From: an uncultured Opitutales bacterium | GTDB lineage: Bacteria; Verrucomicrobiota; Verrucomicrobiia; Opitutales; Intestinicryptomonadaceae | NCBI GenBank assembly: GCA_900545715.1 | Contig: URAJ01000006.1 | Span: forward strand, 1-64,000 | Reading direction: 5' to 3' | DNA: 64,000 bases | In this document: in pieces, positions 45,892 through 53,296 of the stretch | Numbering within the stretch: position 1 is the stretch's first letter | How the letters are laid out: every line of letters begins with the position of its first letter | Position numbers and translations under genes: made by a program | Notes under the pieces: generated by a model | What the model saw: only the letters and a program-made list of their open reading frames with translations | The model's database searches: none | Told to the model about the DNA's origin: nothing

Positions 45892-46323
45892 TTATTGCGC
45901 GCCTTCGAGAAATTCGAGACCCTCAATTTTCCCGTCGGAGAATTTTATTCTGCGATAATAGCAGCCTCTGCGCGGTTTTCCCGACTTGTCTTTTGTGTGG
46001 CAAGAGCCTTTGCCCTTTAAGCGGACCTTGTAAACAATGGAGTTTTGTTCGCAATTTACGAGAATATCGACAATTTCGAGAAAGTCGCCGCTCGTTTTCC
46101 CCTTAATCCACAATTCGTTTCTCGATGTGCTCCAAAATGTTGCCATGCCCTCTTTGACTGCCGTTTCGAGCGCGAGCTTATTTACGTATCCGACAATTAA
46201 CACTTCGCCCGTATCGGCACATTGTGCGATTGCGGGAATGACGTCTTCTTTGCACTGGGCTATTTTTTTTAGTTTAGTGAAGTCGAGAGCCAGATTGAGA
46301 CCTTCTTCTATTTCCTTACTCAT
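45892..46323 (-). CDS. hisI: Phosphoribosyl-AMP cyclohydrolase
   Basis: 143 residues, the stand-alone HisI form without the HisE domain. It hydrolyses phosphoribosyl-AMP in histidine synthesis. Conserved motifs are GYVNKLALETAVKEGMATFW, then STSRNELWIKGKTSGD, and the zinc ligands Cys in VNCEQNS and in GKGSCHTKDKSG, with a further Cys in RRGCYYRR. The metal-binding and substrate residues all look intact. It stands alone; no other his gene is in the window. The divergent small membrane-protein gene begins 120 bp away. Confidence 0.95.
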   Translation of the reverse strand: MSKEIEEGLNLALDFTKLKKIAQCKEDVIPAIAQCADTGEVLIVGYVNKLALETAVKEGMATFWSTSRNELWIKGKTSGDFLEIVDILVNCEQNSIVYKVRLKGKGSCHTKDKSGKPRRGCYYRRIKFSDGKIEGLEFLEGAQ

Positions 46324-46443
46324 ATTTGAATGATATTGCCTTTCCCGCGCGGATTTTCAACACAAATTTTTGCCCGGGCGCCGTATTTTCTTGCCGTATC
46401 GAAAGGCGAATGCGATAAATCTAAAAGTCTTGCGTAAATCGGA

Positions 46444-46671
46444 ATGTTTTGGAGAAAAAAACAGTTGAAAGTTTCATCTTCGGCGCGGAGCGTGCGCTCG
46501 AAAGATCCGCTCTACGAGTTCAAGAAGGCGACCCGCAAAGAGGTTGGAAGGTACGATATGCCCGGGGAGCTTTGGAAGGGCGTAAGGAAGCTTGTGCTTT
46601 TGGCGCTCCTGCTCGCGCTCTTTTGGTTCGCGCGCGAATGTTATTTGGCGTGGAACATATTTGGAGGGTAG
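46444..46671 (+). CDS. Small single-pass membrane protein
   Basis: 75 residues. A basic, probably cytoplasmic N-terminus (MFWRKKQLKVSSSARSVRSK) and a short motif DPLYEFKKATRKEVGRYDMP precede one membrane helix near residues 49-66 (KLVLLALLLALFWFA) and a short tail. The charge pattern before the helix predicts the N-terminus inside. I do not recognise a family. Codon use matches real genes of the window better than its shadow frames do, which is the main reason to call it. It is short enough that a chance frame cannot be excluded. Confidence 0.55.
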   Translation: MFWRKKQLKVSSSARSVRSKDPLYEFKKATRKEVGRYDMPGELWKGVRKLVLLALLLALFWFARECYLAWNIFGG

Positions 46672-46885
46672 CGCCTACAATGTTTTTTTGAGTTGTGGCT
46701 AACTGTATAAGAGTCGGTAAATATTTTTTATGGGGCAATGTTTATTGTGGCGCGGGTTGCCAACGTTGCCGCGATTCTTCGCAAGTGGGCAGTTTGGCAT
46801 TAAAAGTCCTTTTTTTGCTTTTTTTTGTTGTATTTCATTAGCTCCGTGAAATAAAAGGTAGTTTCATTTTAACAAAAACAATATT

Positions 46886-47878
46886 ATGGTATCCTATAAA
46901 GAACTCGGTTTGGTCAATACGCGAGAGCTTTTCAAAAAAGCCATCGCCGGCAAATACGCAATCCCTGCGTTTAACTTCAATAATATGGAGCAAATGCAGG
47001 CGATTATACAAGCTTGCGTCGAGCAGAAATCGCCCGTCATTTTGCAGGTTTCCAGCGGAGCCCGCAAATACGCCAATCAGACTCTCCTTCGCTACATGGC
47101 GCAAGGCGCTTGCGAATACGCAAAGGAACTCGGCTACAATATTCCGATTGTTCTGCACCTCGACCACGGCGACACTTTTGAACTCTGCAAATCCTGCGTG
47201 GACTACGGCTTCTCGTCCGTCATGATAGACGGCTCGGCGCATTCGTACGAGGACAATGTTGCGCTGACGAAAAAAGTCGTTGAATATGCGCATGAGCACG
47301 ATGTCACCGTTGAAGGCGAACTCGGAGTTCTCGCCGGCATCGAAGACGAAGTTTCCCACGAGACACATTCGTACACCCGCCCCGAAGAAGTCGAAGACTT
47401 CGTAAGCAAGACTGGCGTGGATTCTTTGGCTATCTCCATAGGCACTTCGCACGGAGCTTACAAGTTCAAGCCCGAACAGTGCACACGCGACGCCGACGGA
47501 AGGCTCGTTCCCCCGCCGCTTCGCTTCGACATTCTCGAAGAGATTGAAAAGCGCATACCTGGGTTCCCGATTGTCTTGCACGGCTCCTCGTCAGTTCCGC
47601 AGCAGTATGTTGACATGATAAACAAGTACGGCGGAAAGCTCGAAGCCGCAGTCGGCATTCCCGAAGAGCAGCTTCGCAAGGCGGCGGAATCCGCAGTCTG
47701 CAAAATCAACATCGACTCCGACGGCAGACTGGCTATGACGGCAAAAGTGCGCGAAGTGTTCGCCACCAAGCCCGCTGAATTCGATCCCCGCAAGTATCTC
47801 GGCCCCGCCCGCGACGAGCTCAAAAAGCTCTACATGCACAAGGTCGTCAATGTTCTCGGTTCCGCCGGCAAGGCGTAA
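46886..47878 (+). CDS. fba: Fructose-bisphosphate aldolase, class II
   Basis: 330 residues. This zinc enzyme splits fructose-1,6-bisphosphate into two triose phosphates in glycolysis and makes it in gluconeogenesis. The zinc-binding HLDHGD (about 90-95) follows AIPAFNFNNMEQMQA; VEGELGVLAGIEDEV, IGTSHGAYKFK and VLHGSSSVPQQYV provide the remaining metal and phosphate sites. Length and the GASHG-like motif fit the longer class II type. Codon bias is strong, as expected for a highly expressed gene. It is monocistronic with an excellent terminator. No kinase or other glycolysis gene is adjacent. Confidence 0.95.
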   Translation: MVSYKELGLVNTRELFKKAIAGKYAIPAFNFNNMEQMQAIIQACVEQKSPVILQVSSGARKYANQTLLRYMAQGACEYAKELGYNIPIVLHLDHGDTFELCKSCVDYGFSSVMIDGSAHSYEDNVALTKKVVEYAHEHDVTVEGELGVLAGIEDEVSHETHSYTRPEEVEDFVSKTGVDSLAISIGTSHGAYKFKPEQCTRDADGRLVPPPLRFDILEEIEKRIPGFPIVLHGSSSVPQQYVDMINKYGGKLEAAVGIPEEQLRKAAESAVCKINIDSDGRLAMTAKVREVFATKPAEFDPRKYLGPARDELKKLYMHKVVNVLGSAGKA

Positions 47879-47907
47879 TTTGCGGAATAGGTTAAAGTTT
47901 ATGCAAA

Positions 47908-47939
47908 GCCCGTTCGAGAAAAACTCGGACGGGTTTTTT
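47908..47939 (+). terminator. Rho-independent terminator after the aldolase gene
   Basis: CCCGTTCGAG and CTCGGACGGG pair over ten positions around an AAAAA loop, followed by six T. Confidence 0.94.
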
Positions 47940-48179
47940 ATTTTATAAATGCTTTTAGGAATATCTGAAATAACCGTATTTTTTTGCGGTTTTTCTTCAA
48001 ATTTTATCAGAATTTTCAGATGGCGTGCCCGCCGCATATGCGAAGGAATATAATTCCCGCAAGCCAATAAAAGATTTTAAACTGTTTAAAAACATATTAT
48101 TAATTTATCTTGAATATATAAAAAAATGTTTTAGATATGAATCCACTGAGACAGGATAACAAATAAATAATTTGTAGGT

Positions 48180-49616
48180 ATGAAAAGCGCAACAAATCTT
48201 AAATATACTTTACGGCAATTTTATTATTACGCCAATACGCTGTTCTTTTATGGAATGTGCGCCACAGGCGTAAATGCGCTTGCGGAGAGTACCGACTATT
48301 ATTGGCGGGGAGGATCTACATGGGACGATTTGTTTATCCGTGCCGGAAATGTCGCAAATTGGAAGGCGGATGCCGAAGGAAATATCCCGCATTCAACTGT
48401 TCCGTCGGAGACTTCCAATCTGATATTTGACGTCGCAAATATGCAAAGAAACGGAAATCCGGACTATGCGAGAGTGAATTGGTATGTTGCCTATACTTCC
48501 TATCCGAGCATCAAGACGGTAAACAGCGTAACGGCGTACGTCCCTCTTGAAATACACATTACGTCTTCAATAAGCCTATTGGGAGATTGGCATGGAACTG
48601 TTTCTTCAGATTCCAAATATACTCCTTCATCAAGCGATATTGGCTCCAGAAAGTCGATGAGGCTCGTTGCCGACACCGCGAATTTTCTGACGGTCGGCGG
48701 AGATATGGCTTTGGAAACGGATAAGTATTTTAATTCAAGATTTCGTCTCGGGAGCACTTCAACGGCTTCCGCGTCTTACACGCTTGCAGTCAAAGGGGCT
48801 TTAAATTTTATAAAGAACGGCTCCGATACAGTCGGATACCACACTTTTGACATGGCAGCGTACGACACGACAACAGGCACATATTTTTCAATGGACTTGG
48901 GAGGATTGTCGTCAAGCGGCAAGGCGGTTTATATGACTTCCGCAAAAAATCTGTCGGTGAACATAAATTTCATGTCCAATGGCGGAGTATTTAAGGGTGG
49001 AGATTTTGAAGGCGTTTTTGCGACTGAAAGCGGCGTGAGTTCCAATCTAAGCATAAATATGAGCGGCGACGGAAGGCAGTCGATGACTATATATAAAGCC
49101 TCCAACGCGAGCCTGCATGGCTTTGAAAACGATTTGGATGGGAAGACCGATATGGCTATAAATTCCGTAGAAGTCAACAACGGAGAGCTTGTGCTCGACA
49201 GCGAGCTTTCTGTCGGAGACGTTAGGCTTTTGGGCGGGGCGCTAAAATTGTCTGCCCCGAAGGTTGAAAGGATAATTATCGATGGCGGCGGGAAGTTGAT
49301 TTATAGCGGCGCGATAGTCGCGGGCGAATTGTCTGTTTACGACGCGCCCTCTGTGGATGTCGTATTTTCCGCCGATGACTTAAAAAATATGGAAATTACT
49401 ATTTTTGAATTCGACAACCTGACGGACGAGTTTGACGCAAATTCGGTATTTTCGGCCTACGGGGAGTCGGGCGAGGAGCTTGGAGGGGAATTTTCCCTAA
49501 TAGGCGAGGTTGGAGGTCCCGGAAGCTTGATATATACTGTTCCAGAAGCTGCGGAGTTAGCTTCAATATTTGGTCTTGTAGCCTTGCTTTTCGCCGTATC
49601 AAGAAGGCGTAAATAG
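48180..49616 (+). CDS. Second PEP-CTERM-like exported beta-rich protein
   Basis: 478 residues. An N-terminal hydrophobic stretch (about 18-35) ending ATGVNALA serves as signal peptide. The passenger begins YYWRGGSTWDD, a motif common at the start of autotransporter-like proteins in this phylum, and contains SINMSGDGRQSMTIYKAS followed by VEVNNGELVLDSELSVG and a GGALKL turn. The same order is found in the 39-kb protein. The C-terminus is VPEAAELASIFGLVALLFAV followed by SRRRK, a PEP-CTERM-like sorting tail with PEAA in place of PEPA. It is probably a surface protein. GTAGGT just before the ATG is a weak ribosome site. A perfect-stem terminator follows at once. Confidence 0.78.
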   Translation: MKSATNLKYTLRQFYYYANTLFFYGMCATGVNALAESTDYYWRGGSTWDDLFIRAGNVANWKADAEGNIPHSTVPSETSNLIFDVANMQRNGNPDYARVNWYVAYTSYPSIKTVNSVTAYVPLEIHITSSISLLGDWHGTVSSDSKYTPSSSDIGSRKSMRLVADTANFLTVGGDMALETDKYFNSRFRLGSTSTASASYTLAVKGALNFIKNGSDTVGYHTFDMAAYDTTTGTYFSMDLGGLSSSGKAVYMTSAKNLSVNINFMSNGGVFKGGDFEGVFATESGVSSNLSINMSGDGRQSMTIYKASNASLHGFENDLDGKTDMAINSVEVNNGELVLDSELSVGDVRLLGGALKLSAPKVERIIIDGGGKLIYSGAIVAGELSVYDAPSVDVVFSADDLKNMEITIFEFDNLTDEFDANSVFSAYGESGEELGGEFSLIGEVGGPGSLIYTVPEAAELASIFGLVALLFAVSRRRK

Positions 49617-49620
49617 CATA

Positions 49621-49653
49621 AAAAAATCCGCTCTGATGAGCGGATTTTTTTTT
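49621..49653. terminator. Bidirectional terminator with perfect stem
   Basis: AAAAAATCCGCTC and GAGCGGATTTTTT are exact complements around TGAT, with a further T run. It lies between convergent genes and can serve both. Confidence 0.94.
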
Positions 49654-49771
49654 GAGAATAAGCGGATTCGCCTTATTTGATTGTACGGCGCATCTTTTGA
49701 AGTTTTATAGGTGCGCCAGACGCGGCGCGAAACGCGTTGAGTTGTTTCCTGCGCCGGCAAAACCGCGCGCA

Positions 49772-50461
49772 CTATCTGCGCGAAGAAATAAGAAATTGCA
49801 GGATATACCAGAACATGAGTGCTATTGCTGCGAACAATCCGAGCGCGGCAGCCACGTATTGGTCGTTTTGGTATTGCCTAATAATCGCGCTCGTTTGGTA
49901 TAGTACGACTAACCCGGCAAAAATTATCATAGCCCCAGAGAACCACAGCCCAAGCTGCATTCCAAAAATTATTGCGCAGACGATTATCCCGAGCGCCACG
50001 AAAGAGGCTATTGTCAGAAATGAGCCGAGAAATGAAAAATCTTTTTTCGAGAAGAAAGCGTATGCGCTGATACCGGCAGTGAGGGCGGCAGTGATTATGC
50101 CGGCTTGCGGGATAGTGTCGGGGGCGAACATATTGGCAAATATTAAAAGCGGCAGAAAGATAATGGATTCCGCAATTATGTATAGGGCGAATCCCGCATA
50201 TTGCTTTCCGAGAGTGGCGCCGTTGACAGCCCAAGAGTTTGCAAGCCACGATACTCCCATAAATGCGAGCAACACAATCAGCCAGTTGCTTCCCGTCACC
50301 ATTTTCTGGGCGAGTTCGACGGCGGGCTGCCATGTAAGCAAAAACGCTTCAAGGGCAATGAATCCGACGAATCCGAGCGCCAGATTCATATATACTTTTC
50401 TTATAAATTCCCCCCTCTCTGAAGCGAGAGCGGCAGTGCTTTGATATTGTTGGTAGTACAT
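49772..50461 (-). CDS. Bax inhibitor-1/YccA-family membrane protein
   Basis: 229 residues with seven hydrophobic segments filling almost the whole chain from about residue 22 to 223. The order and spacing match the TMBIM/BI-1 family: RKVYMNLALGFVGFIALEA as first helix, then SKKDFSFLGSFLTIASFVAL and LGLWFSGAMIIFAGLVVLY, ending in ALMFWYILQFLISSRR. In these proteins two Asp residues in the late helices form a pH-sensitive calcium leak. Here the corresponding late helices show no clear Asp pair, apart from the Asp in QYQNDQYV. The exact function in bacteria is not established. It faces away from rph, with 338 bp between the two starts. Confidence 0.88.
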   Translation of the reverse strand: MYYQQYQSTAALASERGEFIRKVYMNLALGFVGFIALEAFLLTWQPAVELAQKMVTGSNWLIVLLAFMGVSWLANSWAVNGATLGKQYAGFALYIIAESIIFLPLLIFANMFAPDTIPQAGIITAALTAGISAYAFFSKKDFSFLGSFLTIASFVALGIIVCAIIFGMQLGLWFSGAMIIFAGLVVLYQTSAIIRQYQNDQYVAAALGLFAAIALMFWYILQFLISSRR

Positions 50462-50799
50462 ATTTTTTATTTTCTGTATTTAGACAATGGCAAATTGTGA
50501 TAAGTTCTTCAATTTTTATTTTTACCAAATGTCGCGGATATGCTTACTTGCGTATTCGGGCATTTTTTTATTCCATTTTTTAGGTTTCGGATGCAAAAGA
50601 CATTTTCTCTATTTTAGATCCCGCATGCAGGCTAAAAATAAGCGGCGAAAGAAACCGGGAAGCTTCCAAAATAAAAATTATTTGTCGGCCGCAACATAGC
50701 GGTATTTGTTATTTATCGTAATCGCAGGCGCTTTATTTAGAATTTTTTTGTGGCTAATGCCGCGCGAATAATCAAAATTCTAACAAAACTTAAAATAAG
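50462..50799. other. Divergent intergenic region before rph
   Basis: About 340 bp. A 70-codon plus-strand frame inside it (50487-50699) is Phe/Lys-rich with no family features. The region should contain the promoters of both flanking genes, but neither is obvious. Confidence 0.4.
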
Positions 50800-51549
50800 A
50801 TGGAAAAAGAAAGTCCCAAAGTTCGTTTTGACGGAAGAAATTTTAACCAGCTGCGCCCGATAAAATTCGAGCCCGGAATTGCTCCGAACGCGACAGGTTC
50901 TGTGCTTGTGTCTTTCGGAAACACGAAAGTAATATGCGCGGCAACCGCGGAAAAGCGCGTGCCTTCGTGGATGAACTCCATGGCGGAGCAAAAGGGGTGG
51001 CTTAGCGCGGAATACTCGATGCTCCCGTACTCGACGCTCACCCGCAAACAGCGCCCGACTTCGTCCAATAAAGTGGACGGCAGGTCAGTCGAGATACAGA
51101 GGCTTATAGGCAGGTCTTTGAGGGCGGTTGCCGACTTGGAAAAAATTCCGGGAATCACCATATGGATAGATTGCGACGTCCTTCAGGCGGACGGCGGAAC
51201 GCGCACGGCGTCGATAAGCGGGGCGTATGTTGCCGCGAAGCTTGCCGTAAAGAAGCTGATGGCGTCCGGCGATATAGCGGAGGATCCATTCCGCGACTCG
51301 GTGGCGGCTGTGAGCGTTGGAATCTTGGGCGAATCGAAAGTGCTCGACTTGCCCTATGAGGAAGACAAAGACGCCGATGTTGACGCAAACATTGTAATGA
51401 CAGGTTCCGGGAAATTTGTGGAAGTGCAGGCGAGCGGCGAGGAGGCGGTCTTCGGCGAGGACGAACTTGCTGAGCTCATATCGCTTGCGCGGGGCGGAAT
51501 CGCGGAGATTACCGCTCTTCAAAACGAGGCAATTTCAAGTTCTATATAG
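50800..51549 (+). CDS. rph: Ribonuclease PH
   Basis: 249 residues, the usual length is about 238-245. It is a phosphate-dependent exonuclease that trims the 3' ends of tRNA precursors. Conserved features include GSVLVSFGNTKVICAATAEK, the RNA-binding PYSTLTRKQRP, IQRLIGRSLRAV with the phosphate-binding Arg pair, and the active-site CDVLQADGGTRTASISGA, followed by DLPYEEDKDADVDANIVMTG with catalytic Asp residues. It ends normally. The next gene begins four bases after its stop, so they share a transcript. Confidence 0.95.
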   Translation: MEKESPKVRFDGRNFNQLRPIKFEPGIAPNATGSVLVSFGNTKVICAATAEKRVPSWMNSMAEQKGWLSAEYSMLPYSTLTRKQRPTSSNKVDGRSVEIQRLIGRSLRAVADLEKIPGITIWIDCDVLQADGGTRTASISGAYVAAKLAVKKLMASGDIAEDPFRDSVAAVSVGILGESKVLDLPYEEDKDADVDANIVMTGSGKFVEVQASGEEAVFGEDELAELISLARGGIAEITALQNEAISSSI

Positions 51550-51553
51550 CCCT

Positions 51554-51892
51554 ATGGAAAACGGAAAAGTAGAAATAGCCCTTTCAAAATTCAGAAAGCC
51601 CTACAACTGCGCACAGACTGTGTACGCGGCATTTAAGGGCGGAGACGCCGAAGGCTTGGAGGAGCTTTCAAAATGCGGCGGCGGCAAGGCTCCCGAGGGG
51701 CTTTGTGGCGCGCTCTACTCGGCGGTCAAATTGTGCCCTGGGGCGGCGGATAAAATCCGCGCGGAATTTTCAGAGGCGACAGGCTCGCAATTTTGCCGCG
51801 AGATAAAAACGGTGTACCGCACTCCGTGCGAAAAGTGCGTTGAAGTTGCGGCAAAACTCGTTTGCGAGAACATTTCTCCTGAAAGCCGATAG
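51554..51892 (+). CDS. C_GCAxxG_C_C-family-like small cysteine protein
   Basis: 112 residues. Cys residues occur in the order NCAQTVYAAF, SKCGGGKAPEGLCGALYSAV, FCREI and CEKCV, which matches the C_GCAxxG_C_C family of small proteins thought to bind a metal or redox centre, often near metal or redox transport genes. Seven Cys are present; the expected GCAxxG element here reads GLCGALYS. Function is unknown. ATG 51554 lies four bases after the rph stop; an upstream in-frame extension to 51416 lies wholly inside rph and is rejected. The coupling to rph is probably transcriptional convenience. Confidence 0.7.
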   Translation: MENGKVEIALSKFRKPYNCAQTVYAAFKGGDAEGLEELSKCGGGKAPEGLCGALYSAVKLCPGAADKIRAEFSEATGSQFCREIKTVYRTPCEKCVEVAAKLVCENISPESR

Positions 51893-52311
51893 TGGGCAGA
51901 TGTTTCGGGCGAATGCGCGGATTTCTTTTCTGCCGTTTCGCAGCGCCGGTTGCCGTTTTTTGCGCGGAAAAGTGAAATTATGCTTTCCCTATTCGACTGG
52001 GGAAATACGAAATTGCCGCGCTCGGAAAATAAAACGGGGCTTCCATTCGCTTGGGTAAAAATAAGCGTACTAAAAAAATTGCGAGGGATTTATTTTAGCG
52101 CAATGCGCGTTGCGCGAGGCTGTGGAAGTGGTTATATTCGCTATTTGCGCAATGAGCGGTTGCGAGGCAAGGAAAATTCAAAAATTTCGTTTTTTTTTAA
52201 CATCGGTAAGGCGCAAATAAAAAAGTTTTCGTCAAGCAAGCGAAAGTTTTGCGGGGTGCGGAGTTCAAATAAAAAAATTGCTTTCGAATAATCCGCCGGA
52301 GTTTGGATTTA
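51893..52311. other. Convergent intergenic region
   Basis: About 420 bp between the small Cys protein and the anti-sigma gene. It contains T runs after weak dyads but no confident terminator. A 113-codon plus-strand frame is low-complexity Lys/Ser and is not called. Confidence 0.4.
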
Positions 52312-52797
52312 CTAATCTGCCTGTTGCGCGCGGGGTGCGGCGTTGCTTGCATCGGCGGATAATTCAGAGAGCGCGCTTGCGGGATCTTCGTCTGGGTCGC
52401 GAAAATATTTTGAAGCCTTTATGGCGGATATTGCGGCGCGTGTTGAGTTTTCCCACTCCCAATCGATTGTTGATATTATTTGTAGCTCTCCGTTGCGGAT
52501 TACAAGCTTTTCGCGGTTGGAAGATTCAACAACTATCGTCCCGATATTGTCTGGAATGTTCCCGCGCGGTTTTGAATTGTCTCCGCCTGCCTGCGAAAAA
52601 AATATGCAAAGTGCGAGCGCCGCGGCCGCCGCTATTAGCGGCGCCGTTGCGGCTGCAAATAATAAAACCCTATTTATTGCACGCCTCGGATTTGCCGCCC
52701 TGTGCATAATTTCCGCCATCTGCTTGTCGTCGAGCACGGCGTTTTCAAGCAGCGCGAACGCCTCTTTTATATTCTTTTGAATATTAGTGTCGTTCAT
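52312..52797 (-). CDS. Putative anti-sigma factor, single-pass membrane protein
   Basis: 161 residues. A cytoplasmic N-terminal part of about 40 residues (IKEAFALLENAVLDDKQMAEIMHRAA), one membrane helix (about 44-68) and a periplasmic remainder with two strands (GTIVVESSNREKLVIRNGEL) make the classic anti-sigma topology. The zinc-binding His-x3-Cys-x2-Cys motif is absent, so if it is an anti-sigma factor it belongs to a non-zinc class. The assignment rests mainly on position: it overlaps the ECF sigma gene by 14 bases on the same strand and is the last gene of the operon. Confidence 0.6.
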   Translation of the reverse strand: MNDTNIQKNIKEAFALLENAVLDDKQMAEIMHRAANPRRAINRVLLFAAATAPLIAAAAALALCIFFSQAGGDNSKPRGNIPDNIGTIVVESSNREKLVIRNGELQIISTIDWEWENSTRAAISAIKASKYFRDPDEDPASALSELSADASNAAPRAQQAD

Positions 52798-53296
52798 TTT
52801 TCATTTCTCTTCTGAGGGTTTCAAGCGCACGGGAAGCGGCTACGCACGCGTGGTTTTCCGATATGCCGAGTATCTCCGAGATATCGGCGTATTTTAGGCC
52901 GGAAAAATATCTGAGCATTAGAACCTCAGCCTGCAATTTTGGAAGTTTTGCTATAAGGAGCAAAAGATGTTCCTTGTCGGGGCTCGAAGCGTCGGATTCG
53001 TCGGCGAGCGTTTTTATATATTCTTCGTCGAATGGAACGCAGAATTTTTGTCGCCGCAGAATGTCTATTGTCCTGTTTCTGCATGTCTTATAGAGCCATG
53101 CGGATATTCTGCCTTCGTCGATATTTTTAAGGGAGCAAAGTTTTAAGAAAGTGTCTGCGGCGGCGTCGCGCGCAATTTCCACGTCGCGGCATATAAGCCG
53201 TGAGTAGGCTATGAGCTTTTTCGAATGGGCCGCGACTATCCGCGATATTTTCTCGCTTCGTTCGTCCACTTTATTTTTTCGCCCTTTTAGCCGCAT
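52784..53296 (-). CDS. ECF-type RNA polymerase sigma factor
   Basis: 170 residues. Region 2 (about 22-88) includes the core-binding helix YSRLICRDVEIARDAAADTF and the DNA-melting segment ISAWLYKTCRNRTIDILRRQ. Region 4 (about 108-165) has LPKLQAEVLMLRYFSGLKYADISEILG followed by the recognition helix SENHACVAASRALETLRREM. There is no region 1.1 or 3, so it is an extracytoplasmic-function sigma. It should direct RNA polymerase to an unknown stress or envelope regulon. The ATG at 53296 overlaps the upstream Sel1 gene by 26 bases. A GTG at 53269, two bases after that gene's stop, is an equally plausible start. Confidence 0.87.
   Translation of the reverse strand: MRLKGRKNKVDERSEKISRIVAAHSKKLIAYSRLICRDVEIARDAAADTFLKLCSLKNIDEGRISAWLYKTCRNRTIDILRRQKFCVPFDEEYIKTLADESDASSPDKEHLLLLIAKLPKLQAEVLMLRYFSGLKYADISEILGISENHACVAASRALETLRREMKNERH

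Noticed and set aside
51950..52291. 113-codon plus-strand frame before the anti-sigma gene
   Set aside because: Low-complexity Lys/Ser/Phe product with no support; probably non-coding.
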